A stretch of 64,000 bases of DNA from Flavobacterium ranwuense (GCF_004349315.1 NZ_SMLH01000004.1:62001-126000), one strand, 5' to 3'. Positions 10,569 through 19,066 are shown, counted from the first letter of the stretch. Numbers and translations: made by a program. The notes: a model not told the origin generated them from the letters alone.

Positions 10569-10598
10569 ACCATCAGCTAAAGCTGGTGGTTTTTTTTT
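10569..10598 (+). terminator. Rho-independent terminator after the SusCD pair
   Basis: ACCATCAGC-TAAA-GCTGGTGGT forms a 9-bp stem with one G-T pair and a 4-nt loop, followed by eight T residues. It lies 25 bp after the susD-like stop codon and separates that gene from rlmB. Confidence 0.9.
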
Positions 10599-10599
10599 A

Positions 10600-10607
10600 T
10601 ATCTTTG
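10600..10607 (+). promoter_or_regulatory. -7 element of rlmB, 4 nt before the start codon
   Basis: TATCTTTG matches TAnnTTTG and is separated from the rlmB ATG by only CACC. The predicted transcript would have little or no 5' leader. No TTG lies at the expected -33 position, where the upstream terminator hairpin sits. Confidence 0.5.
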
Positions 10608-10611
10608 CACC

Positions 10612-11346
10612 ATGGAAAAAGAACATCAAATATTCGGGATTAGAGCAATAATTGAAGCAATACAAGCAGGCGCAACGGTAGACAAAGTCTATATTCAAAA
10701 GGAAGCGAGCAGCGAACTGATGAAAGATTTGATGAAAGTGATGAAACGTGGTAATATTAATTTTTCTTATGTTCCAGTTGAAAAACTAAACAGATTGACG
10801 CCTAATAACCATCAAGGTGCCGTAGCTACCATCTCTCCTATTTCCTTTTTTGACTTAGAGTCTTTGATAGAATCTGTAATTGAAAATGGGAAAAAACCCC
10901 TGTTTTTGATTTTGGATCAAATATCTGATGCTCGTAATTTTGGTGCTATAATCAGAACTGCTGAATGTACTGGTGTAAATGGTATAATCGTTCAAAAAGC
11001 GGGCTCAGCTCCTGTTAATGGGGATACTGTAAAAACATCAGCCGGAGCAGTATTTAACATTCCGATTTGTAAAGTAGAACACATTAAAGATGCTATATTT
11101 CTTTTGCAAGCTAGTGGCATAAAAACTGTTGCAGCAACTGAGAAAACAGATCAAAATATTTATGACATTTCTTTAAACGAACCCGTTGCAATAATTATGG
11201 GATCTGAAGATAGAGGCGTAAACCCGTCAGTACTTAAAATTGTTGACGAGAAAGCTAAACTTCCGATGTTTGGAACTATTGGTTCATTGAATGTATCAGT
11301 GGCTTGTGGAGCCTTTTTATATGAAGCGGTAAGACAGCGATCTTAG
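10612..11346 (+). CDS. rlmB: 23S rRNA (guanosine-2'-O-)-methyltransferase, RlmB/TrmH family
   Basis: This is a SPOUT-class methyltransferase that uses S-adenosylmethionine to methylate a ribose in 23S rRNA. The 244-residue protein starts MEKEHQIFGIRAIIEAI, which matches the substrate-binding N-terminal domain of the family. The three SPOUT knot motifs are visible: DQISDARNFGAIIRTAE, IIMGSEDRGVNP and LNVSVACGAFLYEAVRQR. A longer open frame begins at 10477, but it overlaps susD and the terminator, so the ATG at 10612 directly after the -7 element is preferred. RlmB versus another TrmH paralogue cannot be settled from sequence alone. Confidence 0.88.
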   Translation: MEKEHQIFGIRAIIEAIQAGATVDKVYIQKEASSELMKDLMKVMKRGNINFSYVPVEKLNRLTPNNHQGAVATISPISFFDLESLIESVIENGKKPLFLILDQISDARNFGAIIRTAECTGVNGIIVQKAGSAPVNGDTVKTSAGAVFNIPICKVEHIKDAIFLLQASGIKTVAATEKTDQNIYDISLNEPVAIIMGSEDRGVNPSVLKIVDEKAKLPMFGTIGSLNVSVACGAFLYEAVRQRS

Positions 11347-11395
11347 ATTGTTGGACTTCTTAGATTTTTAGAATACTATACACATAACTCTTTAC

Positions 11396-11434
11396 TAAAA
11401 ATGAATCAAGACTTAGGTTTTGATTCATTTTTTT
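11396..11434. terminator. Bidirectional terminator-like hairpin between rlmB and the rhomboid gene
   Basis: AAAATGAATCAA and TTTTGATTCATTTT pair around an 8-nt loop (GACTTAGG), with A and T runs on the two sides, so the structure could end transcripts from both convergent genes. The left arm overlaps the last codons of the rhomboid gene. Confidence 0.7.
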
Positions 11435-12194
11435 CATTTGTGACAATCTCATAACCTACTGGAAAATTAGACGTGTAATAGGATGGAAATTCCTGCTGTT
11501 CTACATTTTCTTCAATTTTTGGGATATTTACAAAATTTCCATTGGCATCAAATCGCTGCATAAATTTATCTTCTAAAGGATCAAAATCTGGGTGTTCCCA
11601 ATCATATTTGATAATTTTTTTATATTCCGGAGTTTTATAAACTAACGAAAGAAAGAATCCCGTAAGTAATCCCCCCAAATGACCTTCCCATGAAATAGAT
11701 TTATTTCCTGTTATCTCAGGGCTAGGAAAAACATACCAAACCAAGCCTCCATACACAACTATCACCGCAAGAGAAAGGGCTACTAATCGATTGTATCTAG
11801 TTTGTATCCCTTTAAAAAAAACAAAACTAAAGAGAACATAAATTAATCCGCTTGCCCCTATGTGATAATTATCTCTGCCAATAACCCAAGTAATAAATCC
11901 CGATATCAAAATTCCGTATCCAATAACTTTTATCGATTGATCTGCATAAAAAAATTGTAGCGCTGCCAATAAAATTAGTAAGGGAACCGAATTATTATAA
12001 AGATGTTCCATATCAGCATGAATAAATGGGCTTAGAAAAATACCTTGTAAACCTGAAAAAGTTCTTGGATAAATACCATTTTGCACAAAGTCAAAATCAA
12101 ATCGGATTTCGAGCCAAAAAACAAACCACAGGATTACCACAAAAAAAAGAGGCAGTCCAATAACTGAATTGGTAAATTTAAAATGCTTTTCCAT
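11406..12194 (-). CDS. Rhomboid-family intramembrane serine protease
   Basis: Rhomboids cleave transmembrane segments within the membrane. The 262-residue protein has about six hydrophobic segments, the motif HADMEHLYNNS (about 59-69) that holds the conserved His and Asn residues, the catalytic serine in GASG (Ser115) and the catalytic histidine in GHLGG (His172). The catalytic dyad is intact, so it is probably active. A hydrophilic C-terminal tail of about 70 residues faces the cytoplasm or periplasm. The gene is transcribed toward rlmB and shares a terminator hairpin with it. The substrate is unknown. Confidence 0.9.
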   Translation of the reverse strand: MEKHFKFTNSVIGLPLFFVVILWFVFWLEIRFDFDFVQNGIYPRTFSGLQGIFLSPFIHADMEHLYNNSVPLLILLAALQFFYADQSIKVIGYGILISGFITWVIGRDNYHIGASGLIYVLFSFVFFKGIQTRYNRLVALSLAVIVVYGGLVWYVFPSPEITGNKSISWEGHLGGLLTGFFLSLVYKTPEYKKIIKYDWEHPDFDPLEDKFMQRFDANGNFVNIPKIEENVEQQEFPSYYTSNFPVGYEIVTNEKNESKPKS

Positions 12195-12303
12195 GAATAG
12201 CGTGAAGTTTTATGTTCTAGTCTTAATTCAAAAACTTCTCCAAAAGCAATTTAATGCTATTTTGTCATATTTGAACTTAAAATGTATTTTTAATACAATT
12301 ACC

Positions 12304-12387
12304 TAGCCCAGATGGAAACGGCATCCTTTAGCATCTCGTTTTTTCAACGAGATACCAAAGATATAGTGTACAGCTGGAAATAGCTCC
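12304..12387 (+). repeat. Structured intergenic repeat, copy 1
   Basis: It begins TAGCCCAGATGG and ends ACAGCTGGAAATAGCTCC. The middle has a perfect 8-bp hairpin, ATCTCGTT-TTTTC-AACGAGAT (12333-12353). Related elements with the same ends occur at 22553-22695 and, inverted, at 43109-43248. It occupies much of the 298-bp gap between the divergent rhomboid gene and rarA. A small hairpin, CGCCA-ACGAAC-TGGCG, lies further right at about 12453. I see no open frame in the gap. Confidence 0.75.
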
Positions 12388-12492
12388 AAATAAAAATAGT
12401 AATTTTACCAGAGTTATATATATGATTTAGGATTAACGAATTCAGACCCGAGCGCCAACGAACTGGCGAAGCATTTCAGATTTAAAAAATAA

Positions 12493-13770
12493 ATGGAAGC
12501 ACCACTTGCAGAACGCATACGACCACAAAAATTAGAAGACTATATCAGTCAATCCCATCTTGTAGGACCAAATGGTTCATTGACGCAACAAATTGCAAAA
12601 GGAATTATTCCTTCATTAATTTTTTGGGGACCACCTGGAACTGGAAAAACCACATTAGCTCAAATTATTGCGCAAGAATCGAAACGACCATTTTATATCT
12701 TGAGTGCAATCAATTCAGGTGTCAAAGATATTCGTGATGTGATTGAAAAAGCGAAACAAAGTGGCGGTTTGTTTACTGCTAAAAACCCTATTTTATTCAT
12801 CGATGAAATTCACCGTTTTAGCAAATCACAACAAGACTCTCTTTTAGGAGCGGTAGAAAAAGGCTGGATTACTCTTATTGGTGCCACTACCGAAAATCCG
12901 AGTTTTGAAGTTATTCCTGCATTACTATCCCGTTGTCAAGTCTATATTTTGAATGCTTTTACAAAAAAAGATTTAGAGTCCCTGCTGGAACGCGCTATGA
13001 AAACGGACAATTATTTGTCTACAAAAAATATTATTTTAAGCGAAACAGAAGCGCTACTGCGACTTTCTAGCGGAGATGGACGCAAACTATTAAATATTTT
13101 TGAACTTGTAGTAAATGCATCTAATGAAGACGAAATTATAATCACGAATGATCGTGTTTTCGCCTTGGTACAACAAAATACCGTTTTGTATGACAAAACC
13201 GGCGAACAACATTATGACATTGTTTCTGCTTTTATAAAATCAATTCGGGGAAGTGATCCTAATGGCGCTGTTTATTGGCTTGCCCGAATGATTGAAGGCG
13301 GTGAAGATGTAAAATTTATTGCCCGAAGAATGCTAATTTTAAGTAGTGAAGATATAGGAAATGCTAATCCAACTGCTTTTATTATGGCTAATAATACTTT
13401 TCAGGCTGTTGCAACAATTGGATATCCTGAAAGCAGAATTATTTTGAGCCAATGCGCCGTTTACCTAGCGACTTCCCCTAAAAGTAACGCTTCTTATTTA
13501 GCCATTGGAACGGCTCAACAACTTGTAAAACAAACCGGAGATTTACCGGTTCCTATTCACTTACGCAATGCACCAACAAAATTAATGAAAGAATTAGGCT
13601 ATGGTGAAGACTACAAATATTCGCACGATTATACCAATAATTTTGCTGAACAGGAATTTTTACCGGAAGCATTAAGCAAGACTCCAATATATATTCCAGG
13701 AAATAACTCCCGAGAAAATAGTATTAGGGAATTTCTTAAAAACCGTTGGAAAGATAAATACGGGTATTAA
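12493..13770 (+). CDS. rarA: Replication-associated recombination protein A (RarA/MgsA AAA+ ATPase)
   Basis: RarA is a clamp-loader-like AAA+ ATPase that acts at stalled replication forks. The 425-residue protein starts [20 protein letters not shown], the typical N-terminus. It has Walker [11 protein letters not shown] (about 45-54), Walker [10 protein letters not shown], sensor 1 [11 protein letters not shown], the arginine finger region LLSRCQV, and the C-terminal tetramerisation domain with [22 protein letters not shown]. Its length is normal. It stands alone, preceded by an intergenic repeat and closed by a strong terminator. Confidence 0.95.
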   Translation: MEAPLAERIRPQKLEDYISQSHLVGPNGSLTQQIAKGIIPSLIFWGPPGTGKTTLAQIIAQESKRPFYILSAINSGVKDIRDVIEKAKQSGGLFTAKNPILFIDEIHRFSKSQQDSLLGAVEKGWITLIGATTENPSFEVIPALLSRCQVYILNAFTKKDLESLLERAMKTDNYLSTKNIILSETEALLRLSSGDGRKLLNIFELVVNASNEDEIIITNDRVFALVQQNTVLYDKTGEQHYDIVSAFIKSIRGSDPNGAVYWLARMIEGGEDVKFIARRMLILSSEDIGNANPTAFIMANNTFQAVATIGYPESRIILSQCAVYLATSPKSNASYLAIGTAQQLVKQTGDLPVPIHLRNAPTKLMKELGYGEDYKYSHDYTNNFAEQEFLPEALSKTPIYIPGNNSRENSIREFLKNRWKDKYGY

Positions 13771-13817
13771 ATTCCATAAAAAAGGTCTTAACTTCTTAAG
13801 ACCTTTTTTATGGAATT
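13770..13817. terminator. Bidirectional terminator between rarA and the secreted unknown
   Basis: A perfect 22-bp inverted repeat (arms 13770-13791 and 13796-13817) with a CTTC loop. The G+C-containing core AGGTCTTAA is flanked by A/T runs on both sides, so it can terminate both convergent transcription units. It begins at the last base of the rarA stop codon. Confidence 0.92.
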
Positions 13818-13842
13818 ATTTTCTATCACAGATTTCTGAAGT

Positions 13843-14607
13843 CTAAAATTTAACTGCTACTTTTTCAGAAATTAATTTATCGTTTTGGTAATATTCAAAA
13901 TACCACTGATTGTCTTTTAGAATTAATGACCCTTGAACCGTGTCTTTAATTGCGATAAAGGAATTCGGCTGAGAGGTTTTAAATAACTTCATAATAACCT
14001 TTGGTGTGCTATCTATCAATTGAAAACCAGTAGCTGTAGGCTGTGCATACAATAAATTAGAATCTGTAAGTAAAGCAATACCCACAACAGGCTCACTCAC
14101 GGCAGTCTTTACTACAGTAACCGATGCCGTCGCAGGCTTAACAACTTCTGGTTGTATCGCCGATTGAACTTTCGCAGTCGAAATCCCACTGTATTTATAT
14201 TGCAAGTCATAAACAGATTGAAAAGCTTCGTTCAACGCTTCAGTATAAGCAACCTGATATTCTTTTTCTTTACTTCTACCAACAGCGGATTGAAATATAA
14301 TTTTGTCATTACAGTCCTTCATGGTTATGTAGAGTTTTGTAGTCAAAAAACCGCTTTCTTTGACCACGTCTACATACAACAAATCACAACGATTACTATA
14401 CTCACCAGGAATAGTCTCTTTACTGTAGAAAGCAACAAAACCTACTTTGTTTAAATTAAATTTAGTTAAAGTACTCAAACGATATTGATTCTCTCCATTA
14501 AGAAAATCATATTTTAAAGGAACAATTACAGCTTTGTAATCATTCACAGATTGAGAGTAGGAATAACTAACGGCCAATAGTAACAATAATAAAAATTGTT
14601 TTTTCAT
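13843..14607 (-). CDS. Secreted protein of unknown function
   Basis: The 254-residue protein has a clear signal peptide (MKKQFLLLLLLAVSYSYSQ) and no lipidation cysteine. The N-terminal half (about 20-140) alternates strands and helices, with NGENQYRLSTLTKFNLNKVGF followed by a helix AYTEALNEAFQSVYDLQY. A linker rich in Val, Ala and Thr separates it from a C-terminal part that contains YFEYYQNDKLISEKVAVKF. I do not recognise the family and no catalytic motif is apparent. It is the last gene of a six-gene minus-strand run, 2 bp after the HAD phosphatase gene. An envelope role is plausible from the signal peptide alone. Confidence 0.8.
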   Translation of the reverse strand: MKKQFLLLLLLAVSYSYSQSVNDYKAVIVPLKYDFLNGENQYRLSTLTKFNLNKVGFVAFYSKETIPGEYSNRCDLLYVDVVKESGFLTTKLYITMKDCNDKIIFQSAVGRSKEKEYQVAYTEALNEAFQSVYDLQYKYSGISTAKVQSAIQPEVVKPATASVTVVKTAVSEPVVGIALLTDSNLLYAQPTATGFQLIDSTPKVIMKLFKTSQPNSFIAIKDTVQGSLILKDNQWYFEYYQNDKLISEKVAVKF

Positions 14608-14609
14608 CT

Positions 14610-15299
14610 TTATAAATATTTTTTAAGTTCTAATAAATGATTAATTTGTTTAATATGTTGTTCAACCTGCATTTTACTTTCATTAAAAAAAATAGCATCT
14701 AATCCGGAGTCAAGAGCACCCTGAACATCCGCATCTAAGCTATCTCCTATCATGATGCTATTCTCTTTTTTGGCTTTGGCCAAATCTAAAGCATAATCAA
14801 AAATAATGGGATTTGGCTTTTTCACTCCAGCCATTTCTGAATTTGTGATGGTTTGAAAATAACTCCCGATGTTAGAATTATTTATTTTTTTGTATTGAAC
14901 CTCGGCAAATCCATTGGTAATTATATGAAGATTATATTTTTGATTCAAATAGTCTAACACTTCAATTGTTCCATCAAAAAGATGATTGTTTTCGGGTAAG
15001 AAACGAATATAATCATTTGCTATAGTATTAATTTCTTCATCAGAAATCGAATAATCAAGAGCATCAAAAGAATACTTTAATCGATTGTAACGCAATTCTG
15101 CATGGGTGATTTTATCATATTGATATAGCTTCCAACATTCTTGGTTTATCGGCACATATTTTTCAATAAATACTTTAGTCTCAATTGCGGGATGACTTTT
15201 ATTAAAAATAGTCTCAAATGTCAACTCTGAATTCTTATCAAAATCCCAAAGTGTATGATCTAAATCAAAGAAAACATCAGTTATTATAGTATGTTTCAT
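14610..15299 (-). CDS. HAD-superfamily nucleotidase, YjjG type
   Basis: The 229-residue protein belongs to the haloacid dehalogenase phosphohydrolases and resembles YjjG, which dephosphorylates pyrimidine nucleotides and helps clear non-canonical ones. Motif I is DVFFDLDHTLWDFD with the nucleophile Asp near residue 11; motif II is IITNGF; motif III is the lysine of KKPNP; motif IV is MIGDSLDADVQGA. The cap domain follows motif I. It is translationally close to its neighbours (2-bp and 8-bp gaps). The substrate preference is inferred from overall similarity. Confidence 0.83.
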   Translation of the reverse strand: MKHTIITDVFFDLDHTLWDFDKNSELTFETIFNKSHPAIETKVFIEKYVPINQECWKLYQYDKITHAELRYNRLKYSFDALDYSISDEEINTIANDYIRFLPENNHLFDGTIEVLDYLNQKYNLHIITNGFAEVQYKKINNSNIGSYFQTITNSEMAGVKKPNPIIFDYALDLAKAKKENSIMIGDSLDADVQGALDSGLDAIFFNESKMQVEQHIKQINHLLELKKYL

Positions 15300-15307
15300 T
15301 TTATGTT

Positions 15308-16003
15308 TTAAAATATTCCTTCATCAACAAAACTAAAATAGTTCTTTTCAGTAACAATCAAATGATCTAATACTTTTATTTCTAAACTATCGCCTGCCAA
15401 TTTTAATTTTCTTGTAATCTGTTTGTCTGCATCACTTGGAATTAAAGTTCCCGAAGGATGATTGTGACACAAGATTAAACCTGTCGCGCCCATCTCAAGT
15501 GCCGTTTTAAAAACGATGCGAACATCGACCAAAGTTCCCGTGATTCCACCTTTACTCAACTGAGATTTCGAAATCACTTTATTCGAATTATTCAAATAAA
15601 TGATCCAAAATTCCTCGTGTGGCAACTCCCCAATAATAGGCTGCATGATTTCGAAAATTATTTTACTGGAAGTAACTTTCATTAATTCCACCGCATCTTC
15701 AGCCCTTCTTCGTCTTCCTAATTCTAAAGCAGCAATAATGGAAATGGCTTTCGCCTCCCCTATTCCTTTGAAATTAATTAATTGTGAAATGGACAATTTC
15801 CCTAACGCATTCAAATTATTCTCTACGCTTGCTAAAATCCTTTTACTCAAATCAACCGCCGATTCGTTTCTGCTTCCTGAACCAATCAAAATGGCAATCA
15901 ATTCAGCGTCACTCAAAACGCTTTTGCCTTTCAGCATTAGTTTTTCACGTGGCTTATCGTCTTCGGACCAATTCGTTATAGGAAAAAAGGAATTTTCAGC
16001 CAT
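15308..16003 (-). CDS. radC: RadC-family JAB-domain protein
   Basis: RadC proteins carry an N-terminal helix-hairpin-helix and a C-terminal MPN/JAB metalloprotease-like domain; they are often annotated as DNA-repair proteins, but that role has not been firmly established. The 231-residue protein has the HhH segment FKGIGEAKAISIIAALELGRR (about 74-94) and the zinc-binding JAMM motif CHNHPSGTLIPSDAD near residues 176-190. The start MAENSFFPITNW is family-like. It sits in the operon with mpl and a nucleotidase, 12 bp after the GNAT gene. Confidence 0.93.
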   Translation of the reverse strand: MAENSFFPITNWSEDDKPREKLMLKGKSVLSDAELIAILIGSGSRNESAVDLSKRILASVENNLNALGKLSISQLINFKGIGEAKAISIIAALELGRRRRAEDAVELMKVTSSKIIFEIMQPIIGELPHEEFWIIYLNNSNKVISKSQLSKGGITGTLVDVRIVFKTALEMGATGLILCHNHPSGTLIPSDADKQITRKLKLAGDSLEIKVLDHLIVTEKNYFSFVDEGIF

Positions 16004-16015
16004 TCATTTTGATGT

Positions 16016-16474
16016 TTAAATTTGTTTCCGCATGCAAATACTATTTTCAAAACCCACATAAGGTTCATAATTATCAACTATACTATATCCTGTTTTTTGA
16101 TATAAAGCAATGGCTTCCTTTTGTTTGTGTAATGTTTCCAAAACAGAAAATGAATATCCTAAATCATGTGCCCAAAGCTCTAATTCACGTAAAATCTTTT
16201 GAGCTAAGCCCATTCCTCGAGCTTCAGGAGAAACAAACATACGCTTAATTTCAATTACATTTTTATCGTATTTTTTAAAACAACCACAAGCCACTGCTTT
16301 GTCTTCCAAATAAATAACAACAACATTCGGATTTAATTCCAAAATATTATTACCCCAATAATTTGTTTTTAATTCCGGATAACGCTCCCATAAACTTTTA
16401 TCTAATGCTGTGATTAGAGTAATGAAGTCCGGATTTTCACTCGTAGTTTTATAAATTTTTATAGAATCATTCAT
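16016..16474 (-). CDS. GNAT-family N-acetyltransferase
   Basis: The 152-residue protein has the GNAT fold: the acetyl-CoA-binding segment is VSPEARGMGLAQKILRELE (about 92-110), the R/Q-x-x-G-x-G/A motif of the family. It is followed by the strand SFSVLETLHKQKEAIALYQKTGY, typical of small-molecule acetyltransferases. The acceptor substrate cannot be deduced. It lies between mpl (8-bp gap) and radC (12-bp gap) and is very likely cotranscribed with them. Confidence 0.88.
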   Translation of the reverse strand: MNDSIKIYKTTSENPDFITLITALDKSLWERYPELKTNYWGNNILELNPNVVVIYLEDKAVACGCFKKYDKNVIEIKRMFVSPEARGMGLAQKILRELELWAHDLGYSFSVLETLHKQKEAIALYQKTGYSIVDNYEPYVGFENSICMRKQI

Positions 16475-16482
16475 ATCACTTC

Positions 16483-17838
16483 TTACTTTACCAATTCCTT
16501 TACTTCATCAAAATTTAATCCACCATAATTTCCGGAACTCATCAACAACAAAGCAGAATTTTCAAGATTCAAGTTGAACAAATAGTTTCTAAAATCTTTT
16601 GGATTGGTATAAATAATTAAATCTTCACGATTAAAAGATTTAGCAATTTGTTCGTACGTAACCTCTTCCAACTGTTTGATTTTTACAGCATCGGGCGAAT
16701 AGAAAACTACCGCTTTATCGGCATATTCTAATGCTCCCTCATATTCTTTCAGGAATTCAGCATTCAAACTGCTATAGGTATGCAATTCTAAACAAGCCAC
16801 CAAAGTTCTGTTTGGATATTGCTCTTTCACCGCTTTTGTAGTTGCGGCAACTTTACTTGGTGAATGCGCAAAATCTTTATAGGCTACTTTTGTTTTGCTT
16901 TCAGCAATTTTTTCCAATCGTTTTGATGCGCCTTTAAAACTGGCAATAGCTTCATAAAAATCAGCTTCATCAACACCCATATTCTGGCAAATCCATTTGG
17001 CTCCAGCCAAATTATTAAGATTATGCGCTCCAAAAACCTCAATTGGCATGTCACCTTCAGGAGTTTCTAGAAGTGTCACACCATTATTAACAGAATATTT
17101 TGGCGTATGATACGCTAGTTTTCGGATTGGGTTCGTAGCGGCTTCAGATACTCTTTTTACTTCAGCATCATCTTCATTGTAAACTAAAATCCCTCCATTG
17201 GTAATTTTATCAATAAAAATTTCAAACTGCTCTACGTAATTCTCATACGTTGGAAAAACATTAATATGATCCCACGCAATCCCTGAAATTAGGGCAATGT
17301 TTGGTTGATACAAATGAAATTTGGGTCTTCGGTCAATTGGCGAAGACAAATATTCATCCCCTTCCAAAACGATAAAATCATTCTCTTCCGTAAGATGCAC
17401 CATCGTATCGAAACCCTCCAGTTGCGCACCCACCATATAATCTACCGCTATATCGTGGTAATGCATCACATGTAAAATCATAGAAGTTATCGTCGTTTTG
17501 CCATGAGAACCGCCAATGACAACACGTGTTTTGTTTTTGGATTGTTCGTAAAGAAATTCAGGATAAGAGTATATTTTCAACCCTAATTCTTGTGCTTTTA
17601 ATAATTCAGGATTATCAGCTTTTGCATGCATCCCAAGAATTACCGCTTCAATAGCTGACGTTATTTTTTCAGGAAACCAACCTAATGCTGGAGGTAAAAT
17701 CCCTTTTTTGTCTAATCTTGATTTTGATGGTTCAAAAATAGCATCGTCACTTCCTGTAACTTGATATCCTTTGTTGTGTAGTGCTAAAGCCAGATTGTGC
17801 ATGGCGCTTCCTCCGATAGCTATAAAATGTGTACGCAT
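16483..17838 (-). CDS. mpl: UDP-N-acetylmuramate:L-alanyl-gamma-D-glutamyl-meso-diaminopimelate ligase
   Basis: Mpl reattaches recycled murein tripeptide to UDP-MurNAc in the cytoplasm during peptidoglycan recycling. The protein (451 residues) starts MRTHFIAIGGSAMHNLALAL, matching the Mur-ligase N-terminal Rossmann domain. The ATP loop VVIGGSHGKTTITSM lies at about 109-123, followed by VLEGDEYLSS, and the C-terminal domain with YKDFAHSPSK. I chose the ATG at 17838; an upstream TTG at 17877 would add 13 residues unlike the family and would overlap the TPR gene. anmK, another recycling gene, is elsewhere in this window (55849). Confidence 0.92.
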   Translation of the reverse strand: MRTHFIAIGGSAMHNLALALHNKGYQVTGSDDAIFEPSKSRLDKKGILPPALGWFPEKITSAIEAVILGMHAKADNPELLKAQELGLKIYSYPEFLYEQSKNKTRVVIGGSHGKTTITSMILHVMHYHDIAVDYMVGAQLEGFDTMVHLTEENDFIVLEGDEYLSSPIDRRPKFHLYQPNIALISGIAWDHINVFPTYENYVEQFEIFIDKITNGGILVYNEDDAEVKRVSEAATNPIRKLAYHTPKYSVNNGVTLLETPEGDMPIEVFGAHNLNNLAGAKWICQNMGVDEADFYEAIASFKGASKRLEKIAESKTKVAYKDFAHSPSKVAATTKAVKEQYPNRTLVACLELHTYSSLNAEFLKEYEGALEYADKAVVFYSPDAVKIKQLEEVTYEQIAKSFNREDLIIYTNPKDFRNYLFNLNLENSALLLMSSGNYGGLNFDEVKELVK

Positions 17839-17873
17839 TCTAATTATTTTGGTTAAGGTTGTTGTATTCAAGA

Positions 17874-18581
17874 TCAATTAAATCTCCCCTGAACTTTATT
17901 ATTATATGATTCTAAGACTGTTTTTGCTTTTTCAGGCTCTCTCATTTTGTTCTTGTACAAGCTAGCTAACTTTTGATAACTTGTTTTTGAACCTCCTGCA
18001 ATTATCGCTTTTTTATACTGTTGTTCTGCTACTTTATATCTTTTAAAATATTCCTCAATATGACCTCTTGACAAATAGCCGTCAACCGGAGACAATCGCA
18101 ATAATTCATTTGAATATCTTATTGCTTTAGACTCACTTCCGCCTACAATTCCTGGCAACTGAATGTATAATTCTATCAAAGCCCAACGGGATTCAATGTG
18201 TTTTGGATTAAGGCTTATGGCTTTTTCAAAAGAACCTTTGACTTCATCAATCATTCCAAGCGCCTTAAATTTATTAGATTCTTTGGCTTTCATCCCTAAA
18301 ACTCCACCATATTTATAATGATAATTGGCTTCTGATGGTTTTAAAACTTTCAGCTTATTGTAATAAACAATAGCTTTATCCCATGATTTATAATAACCCG
18401 CAATATCTCCTAAATATTCTATTGTTTTCAAATCCGAAGGATTTGCTTTCAATACAGATTCAAAGATCAACTCGGCCTGATCTATTTTATCAGCCTTATA
18501 TAATTTTTCTGCTCTGTCAAAATCAGATTGAGCCCACATCATAACCGGTAGGAATAAAAATAAATAAAGAATCTGTTTCAT
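17874..18581 (-). CDS. Secreted or periplasmic tetratricopeptide-repeat protein
   Basis: The 235-residue protein has a signal peptide (MKQILYLFLFLPVMMWAQ) followed by tandem helical pairs of TPR type, such as AEKLYKADKIDQAELIFESV, AIVYYNKLKVLKPSEANYHY and FEKAISLNPKHIESRWALIE. TPRs act as protein-binding scaffolds; the partner is unknown. It is the first gene of the run that continues into mpl and is preceded by a -7 element only 4 nt from its start codon. Confidence 0.85.
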   Translation of the reverse strand: MKQILYLFLFLPVMMWAQSDFDRAEKLYKADKIDQAELIFESVLKANPSDLKTIEYLGDIAGYYKSWDKAIVYYNKLKVLKPSEANYHYKYGGVLGMKAKESNKFKALGMIDEVKGSFEKAISLNPKHIESRWALIELYIQLPGIVGGSESKAIRYSNELLRLSPVDGYLSRGHIEEYFKRYKVAEQQYKKAIIAGGSKTSYQKLASLYKNKMREPEKAKTVLESYNNKVQGRFN

Positions 18582-18585
18582 TGTC

Positions 18586-18593
18586 CAAAAATA
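18586..18593 (-). promoter_or_regulatory. -7 element of the TPR-mpl operon, 4 nt before ATG
   Basis: On the minus strand TATTTTTG is followed by GACA and then the ATG at 18581. The mRNA is predicted to be leaderless or nearly so. I find no TTG at -33. Confidence 0.45.
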
Positions 18594-18726
18594 AGGAAAT
18601 TTTGAAGTATTAAACAGATTTTTTTATTCATAAAAAAAGTGAACAAACAAAATAATACTGAGAGAAATAATAATAAACAAGAAACAGTATCATAACATAG
18701 AGTGCTTAATTTCGTCAAAACAAATT

Positions 18727-19030
18727 ATGAAAAGAAAGATAAAAATTCCTTTAGTCGTATTTAGCGATGTACACTTAGGAACATTCGGTTGTCAAGCTAA
18801 AGAATTACTGCTATATTTAAATCAATTCAACCAAAAATGCTGGTTTTAAATGGGGATATTATCGATATGTGGAGTTTTAGCAAAAGCTATTTTCCAGAAT
18901 CACACATGAATGTATTGAGACAAATCATAAAATGTCAAATCAAAAAATCCGTGTTATTTACATTACCGAAAATCATGGGAGCAACGAAGACAAAATCATC
19001 AATGATATTGTTATCAAAATCTTATCCTAG
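18727..19030 (+). pseudogene. Metallophosphoesterase remnant (UDP-2,3-diacylglucosamine hydrolase-like)
   Basis: Three consecutive frames give one broken protein. Frame 1 from the ATG at 18727 encodes MKRKIKIPLVVFSDVHLGTF and stops at 18847. Frame 2 (about 18831-18950) continues PKMLVLNGDIIDMWSFS. Frame 3 (from about 18953) reads VIYITENHGSNEDKI and stops at 19028. SDVHLG, NGDIID and a degraded GNHD (here ENHG) are successive metal-binding motifs of calcineurin-like phosphoesterases. At least two frameshifts, a damaged metal motif and loss of the C-terminal half (relatives are about 240-260 residues) show it is dead. The intact glycosyltransferase follows directly. Confidence 0.85.
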
Positions 19031-19066
19031 CTATTTTTAAATGCCTTACTTTCTAAATAAAATCAC

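Noticed and set aside
10477..10611. Extended N-terminus of the rlmB frame (45 extra codons)
   Set aside because: It overlaps the end of the SusD gene and the terminator hairpin, and the -7 element lies just before the ATG at 10612.
11396..11434. Hairpin as an attenuator of the rhomboid gene
   Set aside because: It overlaps the 3' end of the gene, not its leader, and fits a shared terminator for convergent genes.
15600..16248. Plus-strand frames opposite radC and the GNAT gene
   Set aside because: No start context or family similarity; the minus-strand frames carry the HhH, JAMM and GNAT motifs.
17839..17877. TTG start 13 codons upstream of mpl
   Set aside because: It overlaps the TPR gene stop and adds residues unlike the Mur-ligase N-terminus, which begins at the ATG at 17838.
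18837..19040. Small independent gene of 67 codons
   Set aside because: Its NGDIID motif continues the upstream frame's SDVHLG and belongs to the frameshifted phosphoesterase remnant.
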